DNA of 64,000 nt, from contig CAVOGA010000001.1 in the NCBI GenBank assembly GCA_963695135.1, forward strand, positions 868,001-932,000, written 5' to 3'. Source of the DNA: Marinihelvus sp963695135 (GTDB lineage Bacteria; Pseudomonadota; Gammaproteobacteria; Xanthomonadales; SZUA-36). Shown here in pieces: positions 29,126 through 38,675 of the stretch; the first letter of the stretch is position 1, and every line of letters starts with the position of its first letter. Made by a program: the position numbers and the translations under genes. The notes beneath the pieces are model-generated. The model made no database searches. It was not told the origin of the DNA and saw only the letters and a list, made by a program, of their open reading frames with translations.

Positions 29126-29168
29126 ACTGATTGGTGTGTTCAGATCGAATTTCGCAATGTGAAACACC

Positions 29169-29576
29169 TCAAGAGCAGCGGACGCCCGGCACCACCGGGT
29201 TGTTTGTCACCCGGCAGCTTGCAAGAGAGGGTGTTTCGGCTTCGCGTTTCAGCAGTTGTTCAATACGCCGCGCGCGGATGCCGCAACCAAAAATCAGCAT
29301 GGTTGGCCAGAATAACTGGCCTGCCCTGAATGGGGTCACGTTCGCTGCGAAATCAAAGCCAAAAGCTACAGCGGAAACGAGCATACCCAGGCAAAAGGCC
29401 AACCCGACAACACCGAAGTAGAAGATTCTTCGCTGGGTTCGGGCCATACGTTGCCAGTACTCGAACTCCATGTACGGATGAAACTCAAATTTTTCATACC
29501 GCAAAGGCCCGATAACAGCCACAACGCCCATGATCATGAGCAAGGCGCCTAAAAATGTTTCAAAACCGGAGTCCAT
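29169..29576 (-). CDS. Small integral membrane protein of unknown function
   Basis: 135 residues from the ATG at 29576 (an upstream start at 29609 is possible). There are three hydrophobic segments: FLGALLMIMGVVAVIGPL, IFYFGVVGLAFCLGMLVSAV and LFWPTMLIFGCGIRARR. The last helix ends in a basic RARRIEQLL. No family is recognised. It lies beside the tandem-repeat array that begins at 29660, and its upstream region runs directly into the array. Confidence 0.55.
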   Translation of the reverse strand: MDSGFETFLGALLMIMGVVAVIGPLRYEKFEFHPYMEFEYWQRMARTQRRIFYFGVVGLAFCLGMLVSAVAFGFDFAANVTPFRAGQLFWPTMLIFGCGIRARRIEQLLKREAETPSLASCRVTNNPVVPGVRCS

Positions 29577-29659
29577 GCGCCTGACTATAAACGGAAATTT
29601 ATCAATCAACCAAATTGGCTAGAGGGCTCGGCTCGCTCAGGGCTGCAGACCAGTAACTG

Positions 29660-30171
29660 TTCACGAAAGCGGAAAGCACGGTGCGGTTTACGACGCGCCA
29701 GCGGCGTAAGAAGCATCGTGCGCAAGCTCCGGTAACCACAACGAAGCCGTAATGATGCATTAGCACACCACGAAGTCGTGGATGCATTTCGTTCAGGAAA
29801 GCGGAAAGCACGGTGCGGTTTACGACGCGTCAGCGGCGTAAGAAGCATCGTGCGCAAACATCCGGTAACCACAACGTAGCCGTAATGATGCATTAGCACA
29901 CCACGAAGTCGTGGATGCATTTCGTTCAGGAAAGCGGAAAGCACGGTGCGGTTTACGACGCTTCAGCGGCGTAAGAAGCGTCGTGCGCGAAGCGCAACCC
30001 GGTAAATACAACGAAGCCGTAATGATGCATTAGCCACCACGAAGTCGTGGATGCTTTTCGTTCAGGAAAGCGGAAAGCACGGTGCGGTTTACCGCGCGCG
30101 GCGGAAGCATCGTGCGCAAACATCCGGTAACACGACGCGTCAGCGGCGTAAGAAGCATCGTGCGGGTAGGA
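29660..30171. repeat. Four ~133-bp tandem repeats next to tRNA-Phe
   Basis: Copies begin at 29660, 29792, 29925 and 30061 (periods 132, 133 and 136); the fourth is shortened and internally rearranged. Each begins TTCAGGAAAGCGGAAAGCAC, contains a GCGGTTTACGACGC / CAGCGGCGTAAGAAGC block, and ends with a small hairpin CCACGA-AG-TCGTGG. Differences between copies are mostly single bases, so the array is recent or kept uniform. The array ends one base before the CCA end of tRNA-Phe. Open frames across it simply repeat the same peptide and do not look like a gene. There are no unique spacers, so it is not CRISPR. Confidence 0.85.
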
Positions 30172-30248
30172 TGGTGCCCGGGGGCGGAATCGAACCACCG
30201 ACACGCGGATTTTCAATCCGCTGCTCTACCAACTGAGCTACCCGGGCA
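30172..30248 (-). tRNA. tRNA-Phe (GAA)
   Basis: On the minus strand the sequence starts TGCCCGGGTAGCTCAGTTGG and ends CCGGGCACCA, folding into a full cloverleaf. The anticodon stem-loop is GCGGA-TTGAAAA-TCCGC, with anticodon GAA. The T-loop GGTTCGATTCC is present and the CCA tail is encoded. The 3' end abuts the tandem repeats at 29660-30171. Confidence 0.96.
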
Positions 30249-30403
30249 ACAAGGTGAGGCGCGGTATTAAACCTGCTGCTGTCCGCCAAGTCAACAAACC
30301 ATGACGGCTGCTTGAGCCGCGATTCCGCTATAACTATAAGCCAATTCGCCCGTCGGGGTCCCGAGACGGAATCCCCGCTTCGATTCGCAAGGAGTCTGCA
30401 CCC

Positions 30404-32023
30404 ATGAACGCGCACAGCGATCTACGTATTTGCCGACCTCGAAGACCGCGTCCCGGCCCACGCGCTGGTGGCCGGTGTGGACCTGGTGGTGATTCGCTAT
30501 GACGACCAGGTCAGCGTGCTGTACGGTCGCTGCGCGCACCGCGGCGCGCTGATGTCGGACGGCTATATCGACGGCGATAACCTGATGTGCGGGCTGCATG
30601 GCTGGGACTATCGTTTCGATACCGGGGTGAGCGAATACAACAATTCGGAAGCGTTGCCGAAATTCGAGGCCTGGGTGGAGGATGGCGAGGTCTTCGTGAA
30701 CGAGGACGAGATCCGCGAGTGGAAGCGCTAACCACCCGCAGCCCTACGACCGCGACAGTTACCAGGGCGCCTACCAGGACCCGACGGGAACCGCCGATGA
30801 GCCGCACGTGGGGCTTCATCCGCAAGCTGGCCAGTGACGGTTTGAAAAAAATCGGTCACCACGGCCCGTCCTCCGCCATGGGCGTGCCCCGCGACCAGCT
30901 GCCAAAATGGGATGACCTCCAGTTCGTGGTCGGCCAGCTGGCAACGCTGCCGCTGCTGGATGATGAAGAGGTTGGCACCGACCTGGTCATCGGTCCCCGG
31001 GCGAAGAAGCCGCTGCACCTGGACATTCCCCTGTTCGTGTCGGACATGAGCTTCGGCGCCCTGTCCGCCGAGGCCAAGGTCGCGCTGGCCAGGGGCGCGG
31101 AACTGGCCGGCACCGGCATCTGCTCCGGCGAGGGCGGCATGCTGGCCGAGGAGCAGGCGGCCAACTCACGCTATTTCTATGAGCTGGCATCGGCGCGTTT
31201 CGGCTTTTCCTGGGACAAGGTGCTTAAAACGCAGGCCTTTCACTTCAAGGGTGGCCAGGGCGGCCAAGACCGGCACCGGCGGGCACCTGCCGGGTGAGAA
31301 GGTCAACGAACAGATCGCCGAGGTGCGTGGGCTGAAGGTGGGTGAAACCGCCGTCTCGCCGGCGCGCTTCCCGGACTGGACCCGCCTGGATCAGTACCGG
31401 GATTTTGCCGCCGAGGTGCGCGAGCGCACGGGCGGCATCCCGGTGGGTTTCAAGCTCTCCGCCCAGCACATCGAGAAGGACATCGACGCGGCCCTGGAGA
31501 TCGGCGTCGACTACATCATTCTCGACGGCCGCGGCGGCGGCACCGGCTCGGCGCCGCTGATCTTCCGGGACAATATTTCCGTCCCCACGATTCCCGCCCT
31601 GGCGCGGGCGCGGCGCCACCTGGACCGCAGCGACGCACAGGGATGTCACACTGATCATTACCGGCGGGCTGCGCACCCCGGCAGATTACGCCAAGGCCCT
31701 GGCGCTGGGCGCAGACGGTATCGCAGTGGCCAACGCGGCGATCCAGGCCATTGGTTGCCTCGGCATGCGCGCCTGCCACACCAACAACTGCCCGGTGGGC
31801 ATCGCCACGCAGAAGCCGGAGCTGCGGGCGCGGCTTGCCGGTGGATATCGCGGCGGAGCGCCTGGCGCGCTTTTTTGGCGCCTCCGTCGAGCTGATGACG
31901 GTGCTGGCCCGGGCGGCCGGGCACCGGCACTTGCGGGACTTCCGCGTTGAAGACCTGACTTCCTTCAAGCGGGAAATGTGCGAATTGAGCGGCGTCGCCT
32001 TCGGCGGCGTGAGTGCGCCTTAG
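30404..32023 (+). CDS. Rieske-domain / FMN-binding glutamate-synthase-like fusion (six frame breaks)
   Basis: About 537 residues in six phases. The start is ATG at 30404 with AAGGAG upstream. The first ~100 residues are a Rieske [2Fe-2S] domain with RCAHRG and CGLHGWDY. A linker NHPQPYDRDSYQGAYQDP leads into the FMN-binding domain of glutamate synthase (GltB): FVSDMSFGALSAEAKVALA, GICSGEGGML, KTGTGGHLPGEK, DYIILDGRGGGTGSAP, TGGLRTPADYAKALALGADG and the cysteine cluster GCLGMRACHTNNCPVGIAT. The glutaminase part is absent. The linker reads in phase between both domains once single extra bases are removed (near 30414, 30729, 30811, 31261, 31639, 31835), so I treat them as one protein. The role is unknown; an FMN-dependent oxidoreductase is likely. 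It converges with yggX. Confidence 0.75.
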
Positions 32024-32292
32024 GCCTCCGGCGGCACGTAGCCCTCCGGCGCCTCAGAGCCGCCTTCAAAGAGAAATTTCTTCATTTCCGTTTCCAGAAA
32101 CTTGCGATGTTCCGGATTGATCGGGCTGAGGCGGTTCTCGTTGATCAGCATGGTCTGGTGGTTCAGCCAGGCTTGCCAGCCCTCGGCGCAGATGTTGTCG
32201 TAAATTTGCTTACCCAGCTCGCCCGGGTACGGCTGAAAGGCCAGGCCTTCGCCTTCCTTGTCCATCAGTTTGCAGTGCACGGTTCGGCTCAT
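32020..32292 (-). CDS. yggX: Fe(2+)-trafficking / oxidative damage protection protein YggX
   Basis: 90 residues, the normal length. The sequence MSRTVHCKLM, GLAFQPYPGELGKQIYDNI, WQAWLNHQTMLINENRL and FLETEMKKFLF matches YggX along its length. YggX is a small cytoplasmic protein that protects iron-sulfur enzymes from oxidative damage. It follows mutY with 9 bp between them, the arrangement seen in many gammaproteobacteria; the partner MutY is itself an iron-sulfur protein. Its stop overlaps the end of the Rieske/GltB-like fusion on the other strand. Confidence 0.95.
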   Translation of the reverse strand: MSRTVHCKLMDKEGEGLAFQPYPGELGKQIYDNICAEGWQAWLNHQTMLINENRLSPINPEHRKFLETEMKKFLFEGGSEAPEGYVPPEA

Positions 32293-32301
32293 GTGTCTCT
32301 C

Positions 32302-33367
32302 TTAATTGCTCGTGTTAAGCAGGTGCTGCACGGGCCGGGGCAGGCCCAGCGCGTCCAGCTGTGTTGGGTGAAACCATTCCAGCTGATCATCGTCCGCGAT
32401 TTGCCCGGCCTGTGCTTCTGAGCATAGCGCCAGCGGCGTAATCAGCAAGCGGCGGTGCGTTAAGCGGTGTTCCAGCTGCGGCAGATGGTCGAAGTCGACC
32501 GCATCGAGGTTAAAGCGCCCGGCCAGTTCTTCCGAGCCGTCCGCTTCCGGCAAGGACCAGAGCCCGCCCCAGATGCCGGTCGGCGGACGGCGCTCCAGCA
32601 GCACCCGGTTGTGCGCGTCACGCCACAGCAGCATAAAGCGCTCTACCGTGGGGATTTCTTTTTTCGGCTTGCGCCCCGGCAGCTGGTCCAGGGTGCCCGC
32701 GAGCCGGCCGAGACAATCCGCCGCGACCGGGCAGCGCCCGCAGTCCGGGCGGCTGCGTGAGCAAAGCCCGGCGCCCAGGTCCATGATGGCCTGGGTGTAG
32801 TCCGCGCCGCGCTGCTGCGGAACACGATCTTCCGCCGCCTGCCACAGCGCTTGTAAAACGCTGCTCCGGCCGGGCCAGCCTTCGATCGCCGCATGGCGGG
32901 CCAGCACGCGCTTGGCGTTGCCGTCGAGAATCGGCAGCGGCTCGTCATGGGCCTGGGAGACGATCGCATTGGCCGTGCTCGCGCCAATGCCCGGCAGCTG
33001 CGCGAGTTGCGCCGGGTCACGGGGAAGTTCGCCCTGGTGTTCATTGACCACCCGTTGCGCGGTTTTGTGCAGATTGCGCGCCCGGGCGTAGTAACCGAGG
33101 CCGGACCAGTGACCGAGCACATCGTCTTCCGTGGCCCCGGCCAGGGCCGGCAGGTCCGGAAAGCGCGCCATCCAGCGCTCGAAATAGGGAATCACCGTGG
33201 TCACCTGGGTCTGCTGCAGCATCACCTCGCTGACCCAGACCCGGTAGGGCGTGCGCGGGTGCTGCCAGGGCAGGTCCTTGCGCCCGTGCCGGTCCCACCA
33301 GGCGAGCAGGCGGCTGGCGAAGCTGTCCGGCGCTTGCGGCTCGGTCCTGGTCCTGGCTCGCGCTCAC
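32302..33367 (-). CDS. mutY: A/G-specific adenine DNA glycosylase MutY (one frame break)
   Basis: About 354 residues. The GTG start overlaps the ftsY stop (GTGA). The helix-hairpin-helix and catalytic region read VMLQQTQVTTVIPYFERW, LPGIGASTANAI and ILDGNAKRVLAR. The [4Fe-4S] cluster ligands are C-x6-C-x2-C-x5-C in CSRSRPDCGRCPVAADC. A C-terminal NUDIX-like 8-oxoG-recognition domain (GIWGGLWSLPE) is present. MutY removes A opposite 8-oxoguanine. Near 33319-33335 the frame is off by one extra base between the start and SFASRLLAWWDRHGRKDLPW, which is needed for the conserved N-terminus. Co-directional with ftsY and yggX. Confidence 0.94.
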
Positions 33368-34369
33368 TCGATGGGCAGGATCGCGTTGATGAAGCTGCCG
33401 GCGTCAAAGGGACGCAGGTTGGTCGCCGACTCGCCCACGCCGATAAAGCGGATCGGCACTTTCAGGGTTTCGGCGATGGCAAACAGCACGCCGCCGCGCG
33501 CGGTGCCGTCCAGCTTGGTCACCGTGATGCCCGACAGGGGCACCGCCTTGTTGAACTGCTGCGCCTGGTTCAGGGCGTTCTGGCCGTTGCCTGCGTCCAC
33601 CACCAGCATCACCTCGTGGGGCGCCTCTGCGATCGACGCGGCCCATAACCCGGTGGATCTTCTTCAGCTCCTCCATCAGGTTGTCCTGCGTGTGCAGGCG
33701 GCCGGCGGTGTCGGCGATCAGCACATCCACACCTTTCGCCTTGGCGCTCTGCAGCGCATCAAAAATCACCGCGGCCGAATCTGCGCCGGTGGCCTGGGCC
33801 ACGACGGGCACCTCGTTGCGTTCGCCCCAGGCCTGCAACTGCTCCACGGCCGCGGCGCGAAAGGTGTCGCCGGCCGCCAGCATCACGCTCAGGCCGTCGT
33901 CCTTGAAGCGGCGCGCCAGCTTGCCGATGGTGGTGGTCTTGCCGGCGCCGTTGACGCCCACCATCAGGATGACGAAAGGCTTTTTGCTCGCATCCACGGC
34001 CAGGAACTGCTCGCAGGGCTCGATAATCTCGAACAGCTCGGCCTGCACTGCCGGCAGCACCTGGCTGACGTTGTTGATGACGCCGTTCTTCACGGCGGCG
34101 CGCAGCGCATCCATGATGCGCATGCTGGCCTGCACGCCCACATCGGCGGTGAGCAGGGCCGTTTCCAGGTCATCGAACAGTGCTTCGTTGATCTGCTCAT
34201 GGCTGGCGAGCAGGGTCTTGAGCTGCTGCCCGAACTGGCGCTGCGAGTCCTGCAGGCGCTGCTCCAGCGCGTCTTCGCCGGCCTGTTCAACCGGGCGAAG
34301 CTGTTCTTCCTGGAGCTGACCCTGGCTCTGGCCGGCGGCGTCTTTTTTCTTCCTGAAGATACGGAACAT
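33364..34369 (-). CDS. ftsY: Signal recognition particle receptor FtsY (one frame break)
   Basis: About 335 residues. The start is ATG at 34369, with a basic/acidic N-terminal A-domain (FRKKKDAAGQSQGQLQEEQL). The N- and G-domains follow, with the GTP-binding motifs GVNGAGKTTTIGKLA, GDTFRAAAVEQL, ADTAGRLHTQ and TKLDGTARGG. FtsY docks ribosome-SRP complexes at the inner membrane and is essential. The frame breaks near 33628-33634, one extra base before APHEVMLVVDAGNGQNAL. Since FtsY cannot be dispensed with, this is strong evidence that at least this break is a sequence error. It is divergent from rsmD, as in many gammaproteobacteria. Confidence 0.96.
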
Positions 34370-34458
34370 GATTCAGTTCTGTGCTTGCGGGAGGGGCATT
34401 ATCACTTCATGGGGGCAGCCGCCGCCAGTTACAGTGCTTTTCGACTTATTCTTTGCGC

Positions 34459-35058
34459 ATGAACGCTGCACAAGAAATCTGCCAAATCCGCCAGATCAGC
34501 CGGCCAGGTGCGCCTGATTGCGCGGTGCCTGGCGCGGGCGCAAACTGCCCGTGCCGGATCTGCCCGGACTGCGACCTACCGGTGACCGCAGCCGCGAGAC
34601 ACTGTTTAACTGGTTGCAGCCCTATGTGCCGGGCGCGCGCTGCGCGGATCTGTTTGCCGGCAGCGGGGCGCTGGGCTTTGAGGCCGCCAGCCGCGGCGCA
34701 GCGCAGGTGCACCTGGTGGAAATTGCGCCGCTGGCGATCAGCGCACTGCTGGAGTCCCGCAGTCTGCTGGGTGCGGAACAGGTGACGGTGCATCGCAGCA
34801 ATGCGCTCAACTGGTTGCGCGAGCAGCCCGCCGCCAGCCTGGACCTGGTGTTCGTGGACCCGCCCTTTGACAGCGGCCTGGCCGTGCAGACCATCAATAC
34901 GATCCAGCAGACCGATTGCGTGGCGCCGGGCGGCCTTGTTTACGTGGAGAGCCGCCGCGCAGCTGCCGGAGCTGGTCATGCAGTCGCCCTTTGAGTTGTG
35001 GCGTGAGAAGGTGCTCGGCGAGGTGCGCATGCGCGTGTTCAGGCACCGGGATTCCTGA
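34459..35058 (+). CDS. rsmD: 16S rRNA (guanine-966-N2) methyltransferase RsmD (three frame breaks)
   Basis: About 198 residues. The core is WRGRKLPVPDLPGLRPTGDR, RETLFNWLQ, the SAM-binding ADLFAGSGALGFEAASRGA, and the catalytic DLVFVDPPF. The C-terminal segment is ELVMQSPFELWREKVLGEVR. It methylates G966 of 16S rRNA. Three single extra bases are needed to join it: between 34462 and 34500 (phase of GQVRLI), near 34517-34521 (before GAWRGRKL) and near 34952-34962 (before LPEL). The start at 34459 is the best available ATG but is uncertain because of the first break. Located between ftsY (divergent) and coaD. Confidence 0.92.
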
Positions 35059-35150
35059 GCCGGGCGCACTTATGAGCAAGTGCGCCGGTACCGTACACTT
35101 CACGGCGATGCGCTAGAATACGCGCCCTGTACAGCAGCGAAGACAAGCCC

Positions 35151-35641
35151 GTGCCGAACCGCAACACTGCCATCTATCCCGGTACCTTCGACCCGGTGAC
35201 CCACGGTCATACGGACCTGGTCGCCCGTGCCGCGCGGGTGTTCGACCGCGTCATCGTGGCCATTGCGGAAAGTCCGCACAAGCAGCCCCTGTTCAGTCTC
35301 GATCAGCGCATTGCGATGACCCGCGAACGTGCTGGCGGACCTGGACAACGTGGAGGTGGTGGGTTTCGATTCGCTGCTGATCCAATTTCACCGTGGAAAT
35401 GGGCGCCAATGTGCTGATCCGCGGCCTGCGCGCCGTGTCCGATTTCGAGTACGAGTTTCAGCTGGCCAGCATGAACCGGCATCTGCACCCGGAAATCGAG
35501 ACCATGTTCCTGACGCCCGATGAGAGCTACAGCTTTATCTCCTCCACCCTGGTCAAGGAAGTCGCGCGCCTGGGCGGCGATGTCACCAGCTTTGTCAGCG
35601 AGGGCGTCAGCGAAGCCCTGAACCAGAAGTTCGGCCTGTGA
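35151..35641 (+). CDS. coaD: Phosphopantetheine adenylyltransferase CoaD (two frame breaks)
   Basis: About 163 residues, the family's usual length. The GTG start is at 35151. The nucleotidyltransferase motif GTFDPVTHGHTDLVARA is at the N-terminus, then RVIVAIAESPHKQPLFSLDQR. The segment GANVLIRGLRAVSDFEYEFQLASMNRHL and the late ISSTLVKEVARLGGDV complete the family pattern. It makes dephospho-CoA from phosphopantetheine and ATP. Single extra bases near 35325-35328 (after MTRE) and 35382-35384 (before FTVEMGANV) break the frame. CoaD is essential, so these are probably errors. It is followed after one base by the ferredoxin gene. Confidence 0.95.
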
Positions 35642-35642
35642 C

Positions 35643-35900
35643 ATGTCCCTGACGATCACCGAAGAGTGCATCAACTGCGACGTCTGCGAGCCCGTGTGCC
35701 CGAACGAGGCGATCTACCAGGGCGTAGAGATTTACGAGATCGACCCGAACCTGTGCACCGAGTGCGTGGGGCACTTTGATGAGCCGCAGTGTGTGGAAGT
35801 CTGCCCGGTAGAGTGCATACCAAAAGACCCGGACAACATAGAGACCGAGGACCAACTGTGGGAAAAATACCGTCAACTGACCGCCGCCGCGGCCGTATAG
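35643..35900 (+). CDS. Ferredoxin, YfhL-type, two [4Fe-4S] clusters
   Basis: 85 residues. The first cluster motif is C-x2-C-x2-C-x3-C in CINCDVCEPVCPNEAI. The second is CTECVGHFDEPQCVEVCPVEC, with the longer insert between ligands that is typical of the YfhL/Alvin type of ferredoxin, and an acidic C-terminal extension. It carries electrons at low potential; partners are not defined. The position directly after coaD is conserved in gammaproteobacteria, which supports the assignment. Confidence 0.93.
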   Translation: MSLTITEECINCDVCEPVCPNEAIYQGVEIYEIDPNLCTECVGHFDEPQCVEVCPVECIPKDPDNIETEDQLWEKYRQLTAAAAV

Positions 35901-35902
35901 CC

Positions 35903-37571
35903 ATGCGCACGCTTCACCCATCCTGGTCAGCCTGGTGCTGGCCATGCCGGTTGTCGCTGCTGACCGGCCGGGCAAGGCGGCCATTGCCAGCGCGCACTAC
36001 CTGGCCACGGAGGCCGGTCACGAGGTGCTGGCCAGGGGCGGCAATGCTTTTGATGCGGCCATCGCCGTGTCTTCCACCCTGGCGGTGGTTGAGCAGACCA
36101 GCTCCGGCATTGGCGGCGGCGGCTTCTGGCTGCTGCACCGGGCGGCGGACGGTTTCGAGGTGATGGTCGACGGCCGTGAAGAGGCGCCGGCGGCTGCCAG
36201 CCGCGACATGTACCTGAATGAGGACGGCAGCGGTGAACCGCGATCTGGCGGTCAACGGCCCGCTGGCGGCGGGTATCCCGGGTGAAATTGCGGCCCTGGC
36301 GCACATCGCCGAAAACTACGGCAACCTGCCGCTGGCGCGAGAGCCTGGCGCCGGCCATCCGCGTGGCCCGCGAGGGTTTTCCCGTGTACGAGAAATTCCA
36401 TTCCATGCTGGGCTGGTCGCTGCCGGAGATCAGACGCTGGCCGGCGGCCAGCGAGGCCTTCCTGGTGGACGGTGAGGTGCCGCCCATCGGGTATGTCATC
36501 AAGCTGCCTGACCTGGCCGTGGTGCTGGAGCGGGTAGCCAACGAGGGCCCGGAAGTGTTCTACGAGGGCGATATCGCCCGTCAGCTGGTGGAGGGCGTGC
36601 GCGAGGCCGGCGGCATCTGGACCATGGAGGACATGGCGGCTTACCAGGTCAAGGAACGTGAGCCGATTCGCACCTTTTACAACGGCTACGAGCTGGTAAC
36701 CGCCAGCCCGCCGAGTTCCGGCGGTGTCGCCATCGCGGAGATGCTGAATATTCTCGAGGGCTACCCGCTGGAGGAAATCGACAGCGCCCAGCGCGTGCAC
36801 CTGATCGCCGAATCCATGCGCCGCGCCTATCGCGACCGCGCCCTGTACCTGGGTGATCCGGATTTCGTGGACGTGCCCGTGGAGCGCCTGACCAGCCAGT
36901 TTTATGCGGACGGTTTGCGCGCCGGCATCAGCCCCGATTACGCCACGCCCAGCAGCATGCTGCCCGGCAACGATGTGCCCTACGAGAGCACCGATACCAC
37001 GCACTTTTCCATCATCGATGCGGACGGCAACATGGTCGCGGCGACACTGACCGTGAACCTGGCCTTCGGCAACCGCTTCATGGTGCCGGGTACCGGCTTT
37101 GTGCTGAACAACGAGATGGATGACTTCTCGGCCAAAGAAGGCGAGCCCAATGCCTTCGGCCTGATCGGCTTCGAGGCCAACGCCATCGAGCCGCGCAAGC
37201 GTCCGCTGTCCTCCATGACCCCGACCTTTATCAAGGGCGAGGACAAGGTCGGCATCCTCGGCACCCCGGGCGGCAGCCGCATCATCACCATGGTGCTGCT
37301 GGGCATCCTGGACTTCATGGAAGGCAATGACCCGGTGAGCTGGGTGAGCCTGCCGCGCTTTCATCACCAGTATGTGCCCGACCGCATTTCCGCCGAGCCC
37401 GACGCGCTGACCGTCGAGGAAATCGAAATACTGGAGGCCAAGGGCCACGAGGTGCAGGTATCCACGCGCCAGTGGGGCAATATGCACGGCGTGCTGTGGA
37501 ATATCGAAACCGGCGAAGTCAGCGCCGGGTCCGACCCGCGCTCGGACGCGGGACGCGCCATCGTTCGCTAG
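35903..37571 (+). CDS. ggt: Gamma-glutamyltransferase (three frame breaks)
   Basis: About 555 residues, exported. The start is ATG at 35903 with a signal peptide read in a second phase (ILVSLVLAMPVVAA). The large subunit has GGNAFDAAIAVSSTLAVVEQ and SSGIGGGGFWLL. The autoprocessing/catalytic Thr lies in ESTDTTHFSIIDADGNMVA, followed by LNNEMDDFSAKEGEPN and TPGGSRIITMVL of the small subunit. It cleaves gamma-glutamyl bonds, as in glutathione, in the periplasm. Breaks: near 35917-35920 (one base missing in a C run), 36229-36233 and 36338-36342 (one extra base each). A REP-type palindrome follows the stop. Confidence 0.93.
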
Positions 37572-37606
37572 GCAGGCCAGTCGTGGCAGTCGTGGGGTCC
37601 AGTCGT

Positions 37607-37690
37607 GGGGTCAGAGTAAAGGGACAGAGTAAAACCTGTTGATTTCCAGTCAATCAACGAAGTTTTACTCTGTCCCTTTACTCTGACCCC
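37607..37690. repeat. 84-bp REP-type palindrome
   Basis: Two perfectly complementary 29-bp arms (37607-37635, beginning GGGGTCAGAGTAAAGG, and 37662-37690) surround a 26-bp centre that itself contains GTTGATT / AATCAAC. The arms are identical to the ends of the RAYT element at 48156-48726. Half-copies (GGGGTC at 37594, and GACCCC repeats near 37701) flank it. It lies between the convergent ggt and meh genes, where it could form a long hairpin and terminate both transcripts. Confidence 0.9.
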
Positions 37691-37695
37691 ACCAT

Positions 37696-38573
37696 TTACT
37701 GACCCCAGCATTTACCGGCCGTCCCGAGCACCGCCTCGGCCTTGAGCACGGCGCGGTCATCAGGGCCGCGTACTTCCAGCTCGATGTGCGCGCCGCCGGG
37801 TCGGCCCAGCAAGCGGAAGGGCGCCAGGTCGAACAAGGGTGCGACGCCGCGGAACGTGAATTCGGCGATGGGCCGTTCGTCGTGGCGATGCACGAGGTCG
37901 GCAAGCAGCATGGCGTTCAGTGGCCCGTGCACGACCAGCCCGGGATAGCCCTCCTGCTCCCGGGCGTAAGCCCGGTCGTAGTGAATCCGGTGGGCATTGA
38001 AAGTCAGCGCTGAGAAACGGAACAGCAGCCTCGGGTCCGGCTGGATCGTTCGCTGCCAGGTGCCCGGTTCAGGCGCAGGTATCGGCACCGGCTCCGGCGC
38101 CGGCACCGGGTCGCCGGGCTCGCGGTACACGATGTCCTGCTGTTCCTCGATGCAGAGTTGCTCCGTCCTGCACGAAGCGATAGGCAACGGTGACGAAAGC
38201 GAGCTGGCCGGTGCGGCCGGTCTTCAGCGTGATGTTCAGGATCTCCGCGTGCCGCTCGGCAGGCTGGCCAAGGCTGAGCGGTCTGTGAAAGCGTGTGCGC
38301 GCTCCGGCAAACATGCGCCGGGGCAGCTCAATAGGTGGCATGAAGCCGCCGCGCTGCGGGTGGCCGTCTGAGCTGAGATGAGACTGGGGCGCAGTGCCCA
38401 GGAAATAGAACCAGTGCCAAAGTGGTGGCAGCGCGTCGCCTGAACCCGTGGCGACGTCTTCGCGGTCCAGCATCGCTGCGGCCGCCTGTGCCCGCCAGGG
38501 GTCCAGCTGATCCTCGACCGTCTCGGTGCGTCCGATCCAGGCTTCGAATTGATTTGCCTCGTCGATTTCCCAC
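37696..38573 (-). CDS. meh: Mesaconyl-C4-CoA hydratase-like (MaoC/FAS1-type dehydratase; two frame breaks)
   Basis: About 292 residues. The N-terminal half reads FEAWIGRTETVEDQLDPWRA, LPPLWHWFYFL and the MPPIELPRRMFAGARTRFHR block. The C-terminal half has the hot-dog catalytic segment FNAHRIHYDRAYAREQEGYP followed by GLVVHGPLNAMLLADL. This is the layout of the HTD2/3-methylfumaryl-CoA hydratase family that includes Meh of the 3-hydroxypropionate bicycle, which hydrates mesaconyl-C4-CoA to citramalyl-CoA. The next genes complete that route. Breaks by one extra base lie near 38570 (just after the GTG start) and 38158-38164. The start is uncertain: GTG 38573 is preceded closely by AAGGGAGG. The last residues (KCWGQ) come from REP-like sequence, so the C-terminus may have been altered. 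Confidence 0.75.
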
Positions 38574-38585
38574 CTCCCTTTCCGA

Positions 38586-38605
38586 TATGCTAGGTTATCA
38601 GCATA
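38586..38605. promoter_or_regulatory. Inverted repeat in the meh/smt divergent promoter region
   Basis: TATGCT at 38586-38591 pairs with AGCATA at 38600-38605 across 8 bp. It lies in the 100-bp gap between meh (minus) and the CoA-transferase/mcl operon (plus), the place where one regulator could govern both. No regulator gene is next to the cluster. Confidence 0.35.
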
Positions 38606-38675
38606 GACAACGGCATCGCCACAACGTCTGCGGCGATCGCCCCGGACCCGTGTCGAGATCGTTCAGGAGGGAAGC

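Noticed and set aside
29660..30171. CRISPR array or integron attC array
   Set aside because: Units of ~133 bp are directly adjacent with no unique spacers. No cas or integrase gene is near, and the paired core sites of attC are not seen.
29606..30216. Open frames encoding a repeated peptide across the tandem array
   Set aside because: The peptide repeats only because the DNA does; there is no ribosome-binding site and the phase changes between copies.
37696..38573. Calling meh a pseudogene
   Set aside because: Both breaks are single extra bases like those in essential genes of the same window, and the two halves remain well conserved.
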